A DNA stretch of 57,113 nucleotides from Desulfobacterales bacterium (GTDB taxonomy: Bacteria > Desulfobacterota > Desulfobacteria > Desulfobacterales > G020353555), in the NCBI GenBank assembly GCA_020353555.1, contig CP070697.1, positions 3,652,124 through 3,709,236 of the forward strand. The letters are read 5' to 3'. Each line of letters starts with the position of its first letter. Within the stretch, counting starts at the first letter, position 1. The notes below the pieces were generated by a model. It was not told where the DNA came from and ran no database searches. It worked only from the letters and a program-made list of their open reading frames with translations. The position numbers and the translations under genes were made by a program. Shown here piece after piece: positions 31,927 to 42,601 of the stretch.

Positions 31927-34900
31927 ATGAAAAACCGGAAGCAGGCAGCGACTGAAAAGCGAACCCCCCAAGGGAAAAGATCTGCGGGTCGATTGCGCAA
32001 GATCCTTGTCAGAACGCTTTTGGTTCTGAGCGCTGGTGTCCTCCTCCTCATCCTGGCATCCTTTGTGTTGCTGCAATTCACGACGGTGCAGAAAAAAATC
32101 AAAGACCTGGCCGTTCAGACGGTGGCCCAAAAACTTGGCGCCCAGCTGAAGGTGGGGAAGATATCCGGGGATGGTTGGCATCGGCTCGCCGTGGAGGGAA
32201 TTGGGTTATCCACCCCCGAAGGGCCGGTCCTGAGCCTCGACCGTATTTCCGTCAGCTATGCGCTGCCCCTGTTGCTCAAGCGCGTCATCTTCATCCGCGA
32301 TGTCCGGATTGAAGGGTTGTCCCTCAATCTGGTCGAAGATCCTGGCGGCACCTGGAATATTACCAAGCTCATCCCACCCGCGAGCCAGGAGACCTCCGAC
32401 CGGCCACCGGCGTTCAACTTCGTCTTAAACCGCCTATCAATCGCCAATAGCGACGTAAGCCTCGTCCAACAGCGCGATCAGGGCGAGGAGCGCCGCCGCA
32501 TCCAAGACATTCAGCTGGATGTCCGCCTCAAACTCGGACCGCCCGTTACGGCCACCATCGGCGAAATGCGGTTTGCGCTGGATCGGCCGCGCCTTGACTT
32601 GGCGAGCCTGACGGGCAAAGTCACTTATGTTCCTGAGACCAAGCAGCTGCAATTGACGATGGTGCGGATAAAGACCCCCGAGTCGGATCTCGGGTTGAAC
32701 GGCGACCTGCGGTTGCAGGATCAGGAACCGGATGTGGATGTCAACCTTGATATTACCGCGTTATCCCTGCAGGAGGTCGGCCGACTGCTTGAGCTGGAGG
32801 CGTTGCAACCGGGCGTTGTCGCCGGCATACTCAACCTCCAGGGGACACCGCGCCGATTGCAGCATCAAATTGATTTGGAGCTCGGCCGATTGGCCTTCAT
32901 GAGCCGGGGATGGCTGGATTTGACGGGCGCGGCGGGGCTTAGTCTGGATGTCAATGCCACCCTCCGTCATATGAATCCGGCCGCATTGCCCTATGCGGGT
33001 CTGCCGGCACTGGCCGGCGACCTTAATGCGGATTTGGCGATCAAAGGCGAGGGCCTCACCCAAGCGCAGCGAGGTGGCCACGTCAAACTCGTTTTAGGGC
33101 CTTCCCACGTGGCCGGATATGATTTACAGGCGGGCGAGATTAATTTAACCCTGGCGCAAGATGATCTCATCCTGGCTCCGAGCCGACTGGCGGCGCCCCT
33201 CGGCACGGTGCAATTCAGCGGCCATTTGAAGGGGATCGCAGATCCCCAGGCGCCGAAGAAAGCCGAGTTTGCGACATCCGTGAGGGATTTTGACCTGGCG
33301 GCGCTGCCGGGTAACCAGGGTCTCCAAGGGCGCATTAACCTGGATCTTACCGCCGCTGCCGCCTGGCCGCCCTCAGCGGATCCGGTGCAATCAACGGCGT
33401 CGGCCGATCTCCGCCTGTCGGCTTCCGAGGTCAACCATATCGCCATTGAGCGAGGCCGACTCAAGGCGCAGTGGAACGGGGAGCAACTGGAATTGAGTAT
33501 TTTGGATATCGCCAGCAATATGGGGCGGCTGGTCTCCAAGGGGTCGGCGGCCCCGTATCGGGGCGGTTATAACCTGCAAACGGAGGCGGATTTGCCGGAT
33601 CTGGCCAAGCTCATGACTTTGCTGCGCCCCTTGGCGCCGGAGCGGCTGCAACGCTTCACGATCGGCGGTCAGCTCCAGTTGACGGCGGAAATGCAGGGCC
33701 AGCTTGATCGCCCGAAGACCGCCCCTTCCAAGAAAGACGCCGGGCAGGTTGCGGATTCTCTTGGGGCGGGGCCGTGGAAAATAGACCCGGCCAAGATGTC
33801 CGGCCGGCTGAACACGCGCTTGCAGGGTGTATCGTTGAATGGGGCCAAGATCGACCGGGGAGGACTGCAAGGTCAGTGGACGGGAAAAGAATTGAGGATT
33901 AAGGCCCTGGAGATCGCCAGTGATATGGGACAGCTGTCGCTGAACGGCGCGGCGGGGCTTCGCTCCCGGGCCGGCCGGTTCCAACTGCAGATGGACTTGC
34001 CGGATCTGGCCAAGCTCATGGCTTTCTTGCGGCCGCTGGTGCCGCAGCTGCCGGAGGACTTGGACGTGACCGGCAACCTGCAACTCGCGGCGGAAATGCA
34101 GGGCCGGCTCGAGGCGCCGGAAATTGCCGCGAAGATCGAGAGCGCCGGTATAACGTACAATGAGATCGCCGCCGATTCACTTGCACTGGATGCGGACTGG
34201 CAAGGTGTGCGCGAAAAGTTCAAAAGCGCGGCGACTTTAAATGTGACGGCCCTCAAAATCAAAGACAACCGTTTTCCCCGTGTGGCACTGACGACCCGCC
34301 TTTCGCCGGCGGCGGCGATGATGGATTTAAACCTCAAACACCAAGCGGGCGAAGACGTTGACCTGACCGGTCGCGTGGACGATTGGTTGAAGACCGATAA
34401 GTTGATTACGATAGAGAAACTGAACATCACCAACGTCCGAGCCCCTTTCAACAAGATCGTTACGCGTGTGAACAACCGCGAACCCATCCGCATCGCGTTC
34501 CGGCCGGAAAAAGTGGATATCCGCTCGTTGAGCCTATTGCTGGATCGGGCTCTCCTTTCCTTGAGCGGTCAATGGACTCCGGCGGGAAGCCAGAATTTGA
34601 CCCTTGCGCTGGCAAATCTGGACGTGCAACGGATTTCATCTTTGTGGAAGGATGAAGAACCGCTCGGTGGGACCGCCTCCGCCAACATCAAAGTCACCGG
34701 CACCGCGCAGTCACCGCAAATCGAGGCGCAAATAGCAGTCAAGGATGCGTCGGGCTTTGAAGTCCGTCCCTGCGATCTGGACGTCTGGCTGCGGTATGCC
34801 GATTCCGAGGCGACGGTCAGGTCCTCTCTTTACCAGCAGAAGAAAAGACTTCTCGAGCTGAACGGGAAGAACGGGGTTGTCTTGAAGTTGATGCCGGTAG

Positions 34901-36231
34901 TATTCCAGCCCCAACCCGAAAGTCTGGAACTGACGCTGGTGAGCCGCGATCTGAAAATAGGAGACCTGCCCATCCCCTTCCCCAAAGGCGTCGATATGGA
35001 CGGGGGCCTGGACATCGATTTGCGTGCCAGCGGCGATATGACCCATCCCAAAGTTTCCGGGCAACTGGGCCTGAAGGACGGCAAGTTGTCTCTGGCAACG
35101 CCCCGGGTCAGCTATGAAACGGTTGAAGCCGCCATCCGGCTGACACCCGAAAAAATATGGATTGACCGACTGCGACTGCAGGGGGACAAGGAAGGCACGT
35201 TGAGCATTGCGGGCGATGTTACCCACAGCGGGTTGGCACCGAGCGCCCTCAATCTCCGGCTGACCGGGGAGGAGGTCGCGATCCCTTACAGGAAGGCCAT
35301 TCAGGCCCTGATTCAAACGGATTTGACGCTGGACGGGAGCCTGGCGGCGCCCCGCCTCACCGGTGAGGTCGCCATTCTGAAAAGCCGAATATATCTCGAC
35401 CGGCTCGGCGAACAGGGGCCGGCTGAAATTCGGGTCATCCGGGAAAAGACGGGTGCGAAGACCAAGGTCTATTTGCCCGAAGAAGAAAGTGGGGGCCCGT
35501 CGTTTATGAAACCCCTGGCCGCGGATGTGATGGTGGATGTGCCCAAAAATTCCTGGCTGAAGGGCCATGGCATCAGCACCGAAATCGCCGGCCAGATCAA
35601 CCTCAAAAAAGATCCGCAAAAGCCATTCGTGCTGGTAGGCGACATGCGGACGGTCCGGGGCACGTTTGATTTTCGCGGGAAAATATTTAAGATCACCAAC
35701 GGCAATGTGGCCTTTATGGGATTGGAGGAGCCCAACCCGAATCTGGATCTCCAGGCTGAAACCCGGATCCAGAATGTAACGATCAACGTCAACATCACCG
35801 GCACGGCCAAAGAAATGAAGCTGTCTTTGGACAGCGATCCCCAAATGGAGGAGGCCGACATCGTCTCCTACCTGGTTTTCGGCAAACCGGTGAGCGCTCT
35901 GAATACCCAGGAGGCGACGAGCGCCGAGCAAGCCGCTTTGAATATGACCGGGCAAATGGCGGCCGGGGAACTGAAAAAAATCCTGGGCGATGCCGCTTTC
36001 CTGGATACCCTTTCCTTTGATACCAGCGGCGAGGATGTCTCGCAAGGATCGGTCTCCATGGGCAAATATATCACCCCGGATGTCTTTGTCACCTACAAAC
36101 GGGGATTTCGATCCGAGAATTCGGGAGAAGCCGAAATCACCTATGAGATCAACCGCAATTTCAGCGTATCCACCCAGGTCGGCGAAGAGGGAAATACCGG
36201 TGTTGACTTTTTCTGGCAGTATGATTTTTAA
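31927..36231 (+). CDS. tamB: Translocation and assembly module protein TamB
   Basis: From the ATG at 31927 the protein has 1434 residues. A basic N-terminus is followed by one membrane anchor (VRTLLVLSAGVLLLILASFV). The long beta-rich AsmA-like body spans the periplasm, and the C-terminal TamB (DUF490) domain has MRTVRGTFDFRGKIFKITNG, the terminal EADIVSYLVFGKPVSAL and a final FFWQYDF. It forms a groove that moves lipid between membranes and partners TamA. An internal duplication is visible: residues about 499-597 and 632-731 share IASxMG, DLPDLAKLM and LTAEMQG/LAAEMQG segments. The gap after tamA is 132 bases. Confidence 0.92.
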   Translation: MKNRKQAATEKRTPQGKRSAGRLRKILVRTLLVLSAGVLLLILASFVLLQFTTVQKKIKDLAVQTVAQKLGAQLKVGKISGDGWHRLAVEGIGLSTPEGPVLSLDRISVSYALPLLLKRVIFIRDVRIEGLSLNLVEDPGGTWNITKLIPPASQETSDRPPAFNFVLNRLSIANSDVSLVQQRDQGEERRRIQDIQLDVRLKLGPPVTATIGEMRFALDRPRLDLASLTGKVTYVPETKQLQLTMVRIKTPESDLGLNGDLRLQDQEPDVDVNLDITALSLQEVGRLLELEALQPGVVAGILNLQGTPRRLQHQIDLELGRLAFMSRGWLDLTGAAGLSLDVNATLRHMNPAALPYAGLPALAGDLNADLAIKGEGLTQAQRGGHVKLVLGPSHVAGYDLQAGEINLTLAQDDLILAPSRLAAPLGTVQFSGHLKGIADPQAPKKAEFATSVRDFDLAALPGNQGLQGRINLDLTAAAAWPPSADPVQSTASADLRLSASEVNHIAIERGRLKAQWNGEQLELSILDIASNMGRLVSKGSAAPYRGGYNLQTEADLPDLAKLMTLLRPLAPERLQRFTIGGQLQLTAEMQGQLDRPKTAPSKKDAGQVADSLGAGPWKIDPAKMSGRLNTRLQGVSLNGAKIDRGGLQGQWTGKELRIKALEIASDMGQLSLNGAAGLRSRAGRFQLQMDLPDLAKLMAFLRPLVPQLPEDLDVTGNLQLAAEMQGRLEAPEIAAKIESAGITYNEIAADSLALDADWQGVREKFKSAATLNVTALKIKDNRFPRVALTTRLSPAAAMMDLNLKHQAGEDVDLTGRVDDWLKTDKLITIEKLNITNVRAPFNKIVTRVNNREPIRIAFRPEKVDIRSLSLLLDRALLSLSGQWTPAGSQNLTLALANLDVQRISSLWKDEEPLGGTASANIKVTGTAQSPQIEAQIAVKDASGFEVRPCDLDVWLRYADSEATVRSSLYQQKKRLLELNGKNGVVLKLMPVVFQPQPESLELTLVSRDLKIGDLPIPFPKGVDMDGGLDIDLRASGDMTHPKVSGQLGLKDGKLSLATPRVSYETVEAAIRLTPEKIWIDRLRLQGDKEGTLSIAGDVTHSGLAPSALNLRLTGEEVAIPYRKAIQALIQTDLTLDGSLAAPRLTGEVAILKSRIYLDRLGEQGPAEIRVIREKTGAKTKVYLPEEESGGPSFMKPLAADVMVDVPKNSWLKGHGISTEIAGQINLKKDPQKPFVLVGDMRTVRGTFDFRGKIFKITNGNVAFMGLEEPNPNLDLQAETRIQNVTINVNITGTAKEMKLSLDSDPQMEEADIVSYLVFGKPVSALNTQEATSAEQAALNMTGQMAAGELKKILGDAAFLDTLSFDTSGEDVSQGSVSMGKYITPDVFVTYKRGFRSENSGEAEITYEINRNFSVSTQVGEEGNTGVDFFWQYDF

Positions 36232-36332
36232 TCGAACGGCATGCGTGCACCCAGCCGCAAGGGATAAGACAGACACGCCACTTCTTTGACCCGTGGCTTC
36301 GGTTACAACGAATCAACTAAGGGAGAAATGAA

Positions 36333-36629
36333 ATGTTCGAAAAGAAATTCACGGCAAAACCCAAACGCAGGAGAATAACCTTTTCTCTGGAATCCCCGGA
36401 GGCCCAGGAAGTTATTCTGTTGGCGGACTTTAACCGCTGGGATCCTAAAATTCATCCCATGCAAAAAGACAAAGACGGCATCTGGCGGAAAATCGTCATG
36501 GTTTTCCCCGGAAGGTACGAATACCGGTTTCTAGTGGATGGGAAGTGGTTTAACGATCCCCAAAATGACGAGAAGTGCTCCAACTGTTATGGGAGTCAAA
36601 ACAATATCCTAAACGTGAATTCGAAGTAA
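36333..36629 (+). CDS. Stand-alone CBM48 / early-set glycogen-binding protein
   Basis: This frame encodes 98 residues after AAGGGAG. Almost the whole length is one carbohydrate-binding module 48: ITFSLESPEAQEVILLADFN and RWDPKIHPM, then GIWRKIVMVFPGRYEYRFLV and DGKWFNDP. This is the pattern of the N-terminal domain of isoamylases and branching enzymes and of AMPK-beta glycogen-binding domains. No catalytic domain is attached. It probably binds glycogen or other alpha-glucans; alpha-glucan phosphorylase is encoded 856 bases downstream. Two cysteines in CSNC near the end are unusual. Confidence 0.85.
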   Translation: MFEKKFTAKPKRRRITFSLESPEAQEVILLADFNRWDPKIHPMQKDKDGIWRKIVMVFPGRYEYRFLVDGKWFNDPQNDEKCSNCYGSQNNILNVNSK

Positions 36630-36683
36630 ATCCTTGGCGGTCGGCACCTCTCGCGTGAATCGCCGAATTTGGAAGACCGCGGT

Positions 36684-37145
36684 TTAAGAGTCATTTTCGG
36701 TATCGAGGGATTCCTCCTCTTCCAGTTGTATCCGATCGTCTTGGCTTTTGATTTCGGGTCCGTCGTCAAGCAGACCGTCGAGTTCATCCTCGGCCTCGTC
36801 CAAATCCCCTTCGATATCCTCGACGGCCTCGAATTCCTCCTGTGACTGGATAAAGAATTCTTTGTCGTCAAATAGGACTTCCAGGGATTCCTCGGTTCCG
36901 GAAGCATATAACTGCGCGACCGATTCAGCGATTTTATCAGCGACCAGTCCCGGTGGATAGAAGTTCTTGGTTCTTATGACGGAGGTGAGACCCGGCCGGC
37001 TGTTACCGATGGCCGATTCAATCTCCTGCGCGCTGTAGGTTTCCGCGCAGAGGAGCGCGAAGATATCTTTGTCGATTTCGGCAAATTCTTTGATCGTGAG
37101 CTCTTTGTTTTTGTCATCCTTGATAAGCAGATACTTTTCCTTCAT
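36684..37145 (-). CDS. Acidic protein of unknown function
   Basis: The start at 37145 (MKEKYLLIKDDKNKE) follows AAGGAG; the frame extends to 37247 without reason to use it. The 153 residues split into an ordered N-terminal part (LTIKEFAEIDKDIFALLCAE, EIESAIGNSRPGLTSVIR, FYPPGLVADKIAESVAQLY) and a very acidic tail from about 105 on (DIEGDLDEAEDELDGLLDDG and EEEESL). There is no signal peptide. I recognise no family. It lies between the CBM48 and phosphorylase genes but on the opposite strand. Confidence 0.7.
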   Translation of the reverse strand: MKEKYLLIKDDKNKELTIKEFAEIDKDIFALLCAETYSAQEIESAIGNSRPGLTSVIRTKNFYPPGLVADKIAESVAQLYASGTEESLEVLFDDKEFFIQSQEEFEAVEDIEGDLDEAEDELDGLLDDGPEIKSQDDRIQLEEEESLDTENDS

Positions 37146-37484
37146 GGTTTTAGCTCCTTGATTATCATAAAGTGTCAGCTCAACAGTATTGCGCCCACCC
37201 CAAGGGTTGCCATCGGGAACCGGGATATACCGCTGAAGACGTCTCAAATTGGAATAGTTTTGATATGAATAGTTTAGGTTTTAATTAGTTAGCATATGAT
37301 TTGAGGCCAGTCAATAGGAACGAAGATAGGGGACATCTTTTCCGCCAGGCGTCGCTGACATCGGCTTGAAACTGATTTTGCTGGCCGGCGCAAGGCAACC
37401 AGGGGGTATGGACGGCCGAGGGGCGATCCCTGCCGCCCGCGGTGAAGATTATCGCAAGAAACAGACGTTGAAAGGAAGACGAAG
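37146..37484. other. Divergent intergenic region
   Basis: About 340 bases lie between the leftward acidic-protein gene and the rightward phosphorylase gene. No repeat or extra gene was seen. The AT-rich segment 37245-37310 is the likely promoter area, but no clear element could be named. Confidence 0.5.
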
Positions 37485-39620
37485 ATGAACCTTCAACCGA
37501 CCGAGTTTCCGAGCCTTCCGCAACGCCTAAGCGGTTTGGGGGAGCTGGCCGAGAACCTCTGGTGGAGCTGGAATCCGTCCGCGCGCATGCTTTTTAAGAT
37601 GCTGAATCGCCAGGCCTGGAAGGAAAGCGGTCACAATCCGGACAAAATGCTCAGGGAGCTGCCCCCTGCAATTTTACAGACCGCCGCCGAAAATCAGGAC
37701 TATTTGCGCTATTACGACGTGGCTCTGTCTCAATTTCAGAAATATATGCGCAATAAACGTTTTGGGTTGTTAGATGATTTTCCAGCGGCCGACACTGTGG
37801 CCGTGGCCTATTTCTCAGCCGAATACGGACTGCACCGCTCCCTGCCTTTCTATGCCGGGGGTTTGGGATTTCTAGCGGGCGATTATCTCAAGGAATGCAG
37901 CGACTTGACGGTGCCCTTGGTGGCGGTGGGATTCATGTATCCGGACGGCTATTTGCATCAGAAAATGCGCGAAGACGGCTGGCAGGAGAATATAACCGAA
38001 CCCCTGGACCGGGAGGCGGCTTCGATTTCGCGGGTGGCGGCGGAAGACGGCCGGCAGCTGGTGGTCAGAGTGCCGCGCATTGAGCCCCCCATCCACGTTG
38101 GGGTGTGGAAGGTGGCCGTCGGGCGTGTAAGCCTTTTTTTGATGGATACGGACATTGAGGTCAATGATCCTTGGAACCGGGGGATTTCGGCGCGGCTGTA
38201 CACCGGCGATCTGGAGCAACGTTTACGCCAGGAAATCGTGCTGGGAATCGGGGGGGCCGAAGTGTTGGAGACTTTGGGAATTAAACATTCGCTCCTCCAC
38301 CTGAACGAAGGTCACGCCGCCTTTGCCCTGCTGGAACGGATCCGGGACCGGGTGCAAAGCGGGATGTCCTATGCAGAGGCGCTGGAAAGGGTTCGAAGAA
38401 CGACCATTTTTACGACCCATACCCCCGTCCCGGCGGGGCACGATGTTTTCCCCTTCTATTTATTGGAAAAATATTTGCATTCCTACTGGCCGGCCCTGGG
38501 ATTGGATCGTGATACGTTTTTTAAGCTGGGGATTCACCCGGAAAGACCCGAGGCCGGCTTCAATATGACGGCCTTTGCGTTAAGGTTGTCGAAGTACCGC
38601 AACGCGGTCAGCAAGCGGCATGGAGAAATTTCGCGGCAAATGTGGCAAAGCCTGTGGCCGGGGATCCCGGTCGACAAGGCGCCCATTGACAGTGTGACCA
38701 ACGGCGTGCACGTTCCTACCTGGATCGAGCCGAAAATCAAACTGCTTTTCGATAAATACCTGGGGCCGGGGTGGGTGGAGGATCACGATGCTCCGGCCGT
38801 CTGGCAGTTGATCGATAAAATACCGGACGAGGAGCTTTGGAAAACCCATTACTGGTTAAAGATCAAGTTGATCGACGCCATCCGCGAACGTTCGCGCCAG
38901 CGTTGGGCCCAGGACCGTGCCAATCCGTCCATCGCATTGGCGGGCGGGGCTTTGCTGGATCCTTCGATCCTGACCCTTGGTTTTGCGCGGCGATTTGCCA
39001 CCTATAAACGGGCGGATCTGATCTTTGATGATCTGGAAAGGTTGAAAAAGCTTTTGAACGATCGCTGGCAGCCGATTCAGGTCATTTTTGCCGGCAAAGC
39101 CCATCCGGCCGATGATCCCGGCAAACGCCTCCTGCAGCGAATATTTAATGCCAGCCGTGATCCCGCTCTGGGGGGACGGATTGCATTTGTTGAGGATTAC
39201 GGCGAACAATTGGCCCAGTATCTGGTTCACGGCGTCGATGTCTGGCTGAACACCCCGCAGCCGCCCATGGAAGCCTGCGGAACCAGCGGTATGAAGGCCG
39301 CTTTGAACGGGGTCCCCCAGCTGAGCCTCATGGACGGTTGGTGGATTGAAGGGTATAACGGCAAGAACGGCTGGGCCTTCGGCCAGGAAGCAATCGACGG
39401 GAATCGCGACCAGGCAGATGGCGCCGCGATTTATCACCTCCTGGAAGAAGAAGTAATTCCCTTATACTATCAGGTATCCGATGAGGGTGTTCCCCACGGC
39501 TGGGTGAGGGTCATGAAGGAATCCATCAGAAGCAATGCCGCGCGGTTTTCGGCCCGGCGGATGGTGAAAGAGTACACCGCGAAGTTCTATGTGAGTGCTC
39601 TAAGTGAGATTTCAGTATGA
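37485..39620 (+). CDS. glgP: Alpha-glucan (glycogen/maltodextrin) phosphorylase
   Basis: This frame encodes 711 residues after GAAAGGAAG. The enzyme releases glucose-1-phosphate from the non-reducing ends of alpha-1,4-glucans with PLP as cofactor. It has the shorter bacterial/archaeal GT35 form: [17 protein letters not shown] at the start, [53 protein letters not shown], and the PLP lysine around residue 604 in [35 protein letters not shown] and [15 protein letters not shown] are the glucosyl-phosphate binding region. It forms a functional group with the nearby CBM48 protein. A terminator follows at 39719. Confidence 0.92.
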   Translation: MNLQPTEFPSLPQRLSGLGELAENLWWSWNPSARMLFKMLNRQAWKESGHNPDKMLRELPPAILQTAAENQDYLRYYDVALSQFQKYMRNKRFGLLDDFPAADTVAVAYFSAEYGLHRSLPFYAGGLGFLAGDYLKECSDLTVPLVAVGFMYPDGYLHQKMREDGWQENITEPLDREAASISRVAAEDGRQLVVRVPRIEPPIHVGVWKVAVGRVSLFLMDTDIEVNDPWNRGISARLYTGDLEQRLRQEIVLGIGGAEVLETLGIKHSLLHLNEGHAAFALLERIRDRVQSGMSYAEALERVRRTTIFTTHTPVPAGHDVFPFYLLEKYLHSYWPALGLDRDTFFKLGIHPERPEAGFNMTAFALRLSKYRNAVSKRHGEISRQMWQSLWPGIPVDKAPIDSVTNGVHVPTWIEPKIKLLFDKYLGPGWVEDHDAPAVWQLIDKIPDEELWKTHYWLKIKLIDAIRERSRQRWAQDRANPSIALAGGALLDPSILTLGFARRFATYKRADLIFDDLERLKKLLNDRWQPIQVIFAGKAHPADDPGKRLLQRIFNASRDPALGGRIAFVEDYGEQLAQYLVHGVDVWLNTPQPPMEACGTSGMKAALNGVPQLSLMDGWWIEGYNGKNGWAFGQEAIDGNRDQADGAAIYHLLEEEVIPLYYQVSDEGVPHGWVRVMKESIRSNAARFSARRMVKEYTAKFYVSALSEISV

Positions 39621-39718
39621 TCCGCAGGGCATGGAGATTTGACCCCTGACATTTTACCATGACCGCAGGCGTCATTGCGGGCTGCGGGGAAGAAATAGGG
39701 GTCCCGCGGGGCTTGATC

Positions 39719-39762
39719 AAAAGGCAGTGGCGACAAGCGCGCATCGCTGCCTTTATTTTTTT
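39719..39762 (+). terminator. Rho-independent terminator
   Basis: AAAGGCAG pairs with CTGCCTTT (39747-39754), the inner GCGA/TCGC pairs extend the stem, and ATTTTTTT follows. It ends the phosphorylase transcript. Four T residues on the opposite side mean it might also serve the convergent OmpA-type gene, though weakly. Confidence 0.8.
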
Positions 39763-39797
39763 AAGGCTCAATGGCCGCCTCCCCCGGCTTCAGATGA

Positions 39798-41273
39798 TCA
39801 TTCGCTAGTCCCGGGCTGAGGCTTAACCACAACGTCAATGCGCCGGTTGATCGCCCGGCCGGCGGGGGTTTCATTGGATGCCAGGGGCCGCATGGATCCG
39901 TAGCCGACCGCGACGATTTTGGAATACGGCAGCGTTTGGTTCGCGACCAGATATTCACGCACGGATTCGGCCCTCTTTTGTGATAAGTGCTCGTTGATTT
40001 CGTCGGAACCGGTACTGTCCGTGTGACCCTCGATCACTACGTCCGGCTCGCCGAAAGTGCGAATGGCTTTTTGGACCTTGCTCAGCAGTTCGTAATTGGC
40101 GGGCATGATTATTTCCTTGCCCACCGGAAATTGAATCGCTTTTAGGCGAATCACCAGCTGATTTCCCTGTTTATACACTTCGGCTTCATCCGGCTCGAAG
40201 TAATTCTGGATCTGGGTAAATTTCTGATTGAATTCTTGCTTGGCTGCCAGACGTTCTTTGGCCAGTTGTTGCTCCCGGGTCTGCCCTTCCAGGTCGGTGA
40301 TTTCCTGCTTCAAGGCGTTGATTTCCTCTTTTTGGGTTTTGGCCTGGTCGATCATGAAATCGTGATCCGCTTGCAGAGCCGCTATGGATTGAACGACATT
40401 TTCGACCTGGGTTTCCAATGATTCATTACGCATGTCGGGTGCCGCAAGCTCACGGGTTGCTTTGTGCAGCAGGGCTTCAATCCAGAGGGCAATCTGTTCG
40501 GAGTGCATGGTCTGAATCTGGCGGCTTTGTTGGGTCATTTGCATCAGCCGTTGGGCGTAGAAGAGCGCATCTGCGGCCATCGCGTGCATCTTTTCTTTCT
40601 CATAGGGGTTTTTCGTAATAAATGTATCCGTGGCATCCAATTTTTGATGGGCCAACGCAAGTGATGCCGGCGCAAATTTCCTGGCACCCTCTTTTTCGGC
40701 CTGGGCCAGCAATTGGCGAACTTCACCGATGGTCTGGTTTTTGATCGCGCGCAGCTCCAGTTCGCGAAAAGCTTCGTTCACCCGGGCTCGATCCCGCTGG
40801 GCCAAACGCAAGTTGTTTTCCTCAATCGCCTTTGTGAGCGTAAGGAACTGATCTTCCACCCGCGCATAACCATCTAATTTGGTGGCACCCGCGGCGCGCG
40901 CCATATTGCGACTTTCAATCACATTGGGCAGAGTGGTCTGGGCGACGCGCGCCATTTCCTCGGCGGTCTTCAGTTGGCTGCGTCCTTCGTCCACATACTG
41001 AAAGATGGCCGCAATTTCCTCCCCTCCCGCCAAACTCTTCTTGGCCTTGGAAAGCGATGTTTCGGCCTTGGAGAACCAGTCCGGCGAAAGCACATTGAGC
41101 TGGTTTTTGCGTGCGCCGGCAATCTCACTGTCAAACGCGTTCACCACGTCCATGGGATTGGCGGACCTTGGGACGGTTTCCAGGCCGGGTTGGCTTCCCG
41201 CGCAAGCGACGATCAAAAACAGTAGGACCGCAAGGGCCGCCCGAGCGGGAATCTGATAGGGAAATCTTGGCAT
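39798..41273 (-). CDS. OmpA-family lipoprotein with long helical region
   Basis: This frame encodes 491 residues. A signal peptide ends in FLIVACAG, giving a lipoprotein. Residues about 30-360 are mostly helical, with heptad-like stretches (FSKAETSLSKAKKSLAGGEE; AQTQKEEI-type repeats near 310-350), and form a coiled-coil stalk. The C-terminal OmpA-like domain (about 370-485) has IQFPVGKEIIMPANYELLSK, VVIEGHTDSTGSDEINEHLS, QKRAESVREYL and AINRRIDVVV, the peptidoglycan-binding pattern. It probably links the outer membrane to the cell wall or belongs to an envelope stress machine. It is the second OmpA-domain lipoprotein in the window beside Pal, and differs by its long stalk. Confidence 0.87.
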   Translation of the reverse strand: MPRFPYQIPARAALAVLLFLIVACAGSQPGLETVPRSANPMDVVNAFDSEIAGARKNQLNVLSPDWFSKAETSLSKAKKSLAGGEEIAAIFQYVDEGRSQLKTAEEMARVAQTTLPNVIESRNMARAAGATKLDGYARVEDQFLTLTKAIEENNLRLAQRDRARVNEAFRELELRAIKNQTIGEVRQLLAQAEKEGARKFAPASLALAHQKLDATDTFITKNPYEKEKMHAMAADALFYAQRLMQMTQQSRQIQTMHSEQIALWIEALLHKATRELAAPDMRNESLETQVENVVQSIAALQADHDFMIDQAKTQKEEINALKQEITDLEGQTREQQLAKERLAAKQEFNQKFTQIQNYFEPDEAEVYKQGNQLVIRLKAIQFPVGKEIIMPANYELLSKVQKAIRTFGEPDVVIEGHTDSTGSDEINEHLSQKRAESVREYLVANQTLPYSKIVAVGYGSMRPLASNETPAGRAINRRIDVVVKPQPGTSE

Positions 41274-41356
41274 TGCTTATCTCCTTTCATTGGTTTTGAG
41301 AGACAACTGTGTGTCTCTTAAGGGTGGGTTGTTCACGCTAGGGACAAAAGCCTGAT

Positions 41357-42601
41357 CTAGGCATGTTGTTGGGTCGCCTCGTAGATTAAAATCGGATTCC
41401 CCTTTTTCCGGACGACGTCTTCGCCAATGACGCATTCCTTAACATTCTCCAACGAGGGGAGTTCATACATGATATCGAGCATGCACGCTTCCATGATCGC
41501 CCGCAGGCCCCTTGCCCCGGACTTGCGCCGGATCGCTTCTTTAGCCACCGCTTGGCAGGCGCCCTCGGTAAAGGCGAGGTAGACGCCCTCCATTTCGAAA
41601 AGCTTCTGAAACTGCTTGACCAGCGCGTTCTTAGGTTCTTTCATTATCCGGATCAGCGCCTCTTCATCCAGATCATGCAGGGGGGCGATCACCGGCAGGC
41701 GTCCCAACAACTCCGGTATCAAGCCGAATTTGAGCAGGTCTTCGGGATGAACCATTTCCAGCACCGACCTCCGCCTTCGGTCTTCTGCCCCCACGATTTT
41801 AGCGCCAAATCCCATCACCTTCGCACCCAGGCGGCGTTCGATAATTTTCTCCAGACCGGTAAATGTTCCTCCGCAAATGAAAAGTATGTTTGTGGTATCA
41901 ACTTTGACAAAGTCCTGCTGCGGATGTTTCCGGCCCCCCTTCGGGGGCACGTTGGCCACCGTTCCTTCGATAATTTTCAATAAAGCCTGTTGAACACCTT
42001 CGCCCGAAACATCCCGCGTCACGGAGGCGTGCTCAGGCTTCTTTGCGATTTTGTCGATTTCATCGATGTAAACGATGCCGCGTTTGGCGCGTTCGATGTC
42101 GTAGTCTGCATTCTGCAGCAGATAAAGGATAATGTTTTCAACATCTTCACCGACATAGCCGGCTTCCGTGAAACTCGTGGCATCCGCGATGGCAAACGGC
42201 ACATTGAGAAACTTCGCCAACGATTGCGCCAGCAGGGTTTTGCCGGTGCCGGTGGGCCCGATCAGCAGAATATTGCTTTTTTGAACTTCAACCTCGCCGC
42301 TGTTAAGCGAACTCTCAAGCCGTTTGTAATGATTGTAGACGGCCACGGATAGAACTTTTTTCGCCGTTTCCTGTTGAATCACGTAGGCATCCAATTTTTC
42401 CTTAATTTCCTTGGGTATTAAGATGCGTTTGAGATTTTTTTTGTTCTTGTCACTCTCCTCTTCAATGATTTCACTGCACAGCCGGAGACATTCGTTACAA
42501 ATATATACCGCCGGGCCGGCAATTAATTTTTCCACATCCATTTGATTTTTTCCGCAAAATGAACAGGATAAGTTTTCACTTTGGTCCTTTTTGTCTGGCA
42601 T
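41357..42601 (-). CDS. clpX: ATP-dependent Clp protease ATP-binding subunit ClpX
   Basis: The start at 42601 ([10 protein letters not shown]) follows GGAG, and the open frame upstream to 42640 is not needed. The 414 residues have the N-terminal C4 zinc domain (C13, C16, C35, C38), Walker A GPTGTGKT at 115-122, Walker [14 protein letters not shown], the [13 protein letters not shown] pore-2 region and the sensor/C-terminal domain with [15 protein letters not shown] (the RxxGR and IGF-like parts). ClpX unfolds tagged proteins and feeds them into ClpP. The usual neighbours tig, clpP and lon are not here; an OmpA-type gene lies downstream. Confidence 0.95.
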   Translation of the reverse strand: MPDKKDQSENLSCSFCGKNQMDVEKLIAGPAVYICNECLRLCSEIIEEESDKNKKNLKRILIPKEIKEKLDAYVIQQETAKKVLSVAVYNHYKRLESSLNSGEVEVQKSNILLIGPTGTGKTLLAQSLAKFLNVPFAIADATSFTEAGYVGEDVENIILYLLQNADYDIERAKRGIVYIDEIDKIAKKPEHASVTRDVSGEGVQQALLKIIEGTVANVPPKGGRKHPQQDFVKVDTTNILFICGGTFTGLEKIIERRLGAKVMGFGAKIVGAEDRRRRSVLEMVHPEDLLKFGLIPELLGRLPVIAPLHDLDEEALIRIMKEPKNALVKQFQKLFEMEGVYLAFTEGACQAVAKEAIRRKSGARGLRAIMEACMLDIMYELPSLENVKECVIGEDVVRKKGNPILIYEATQQHA

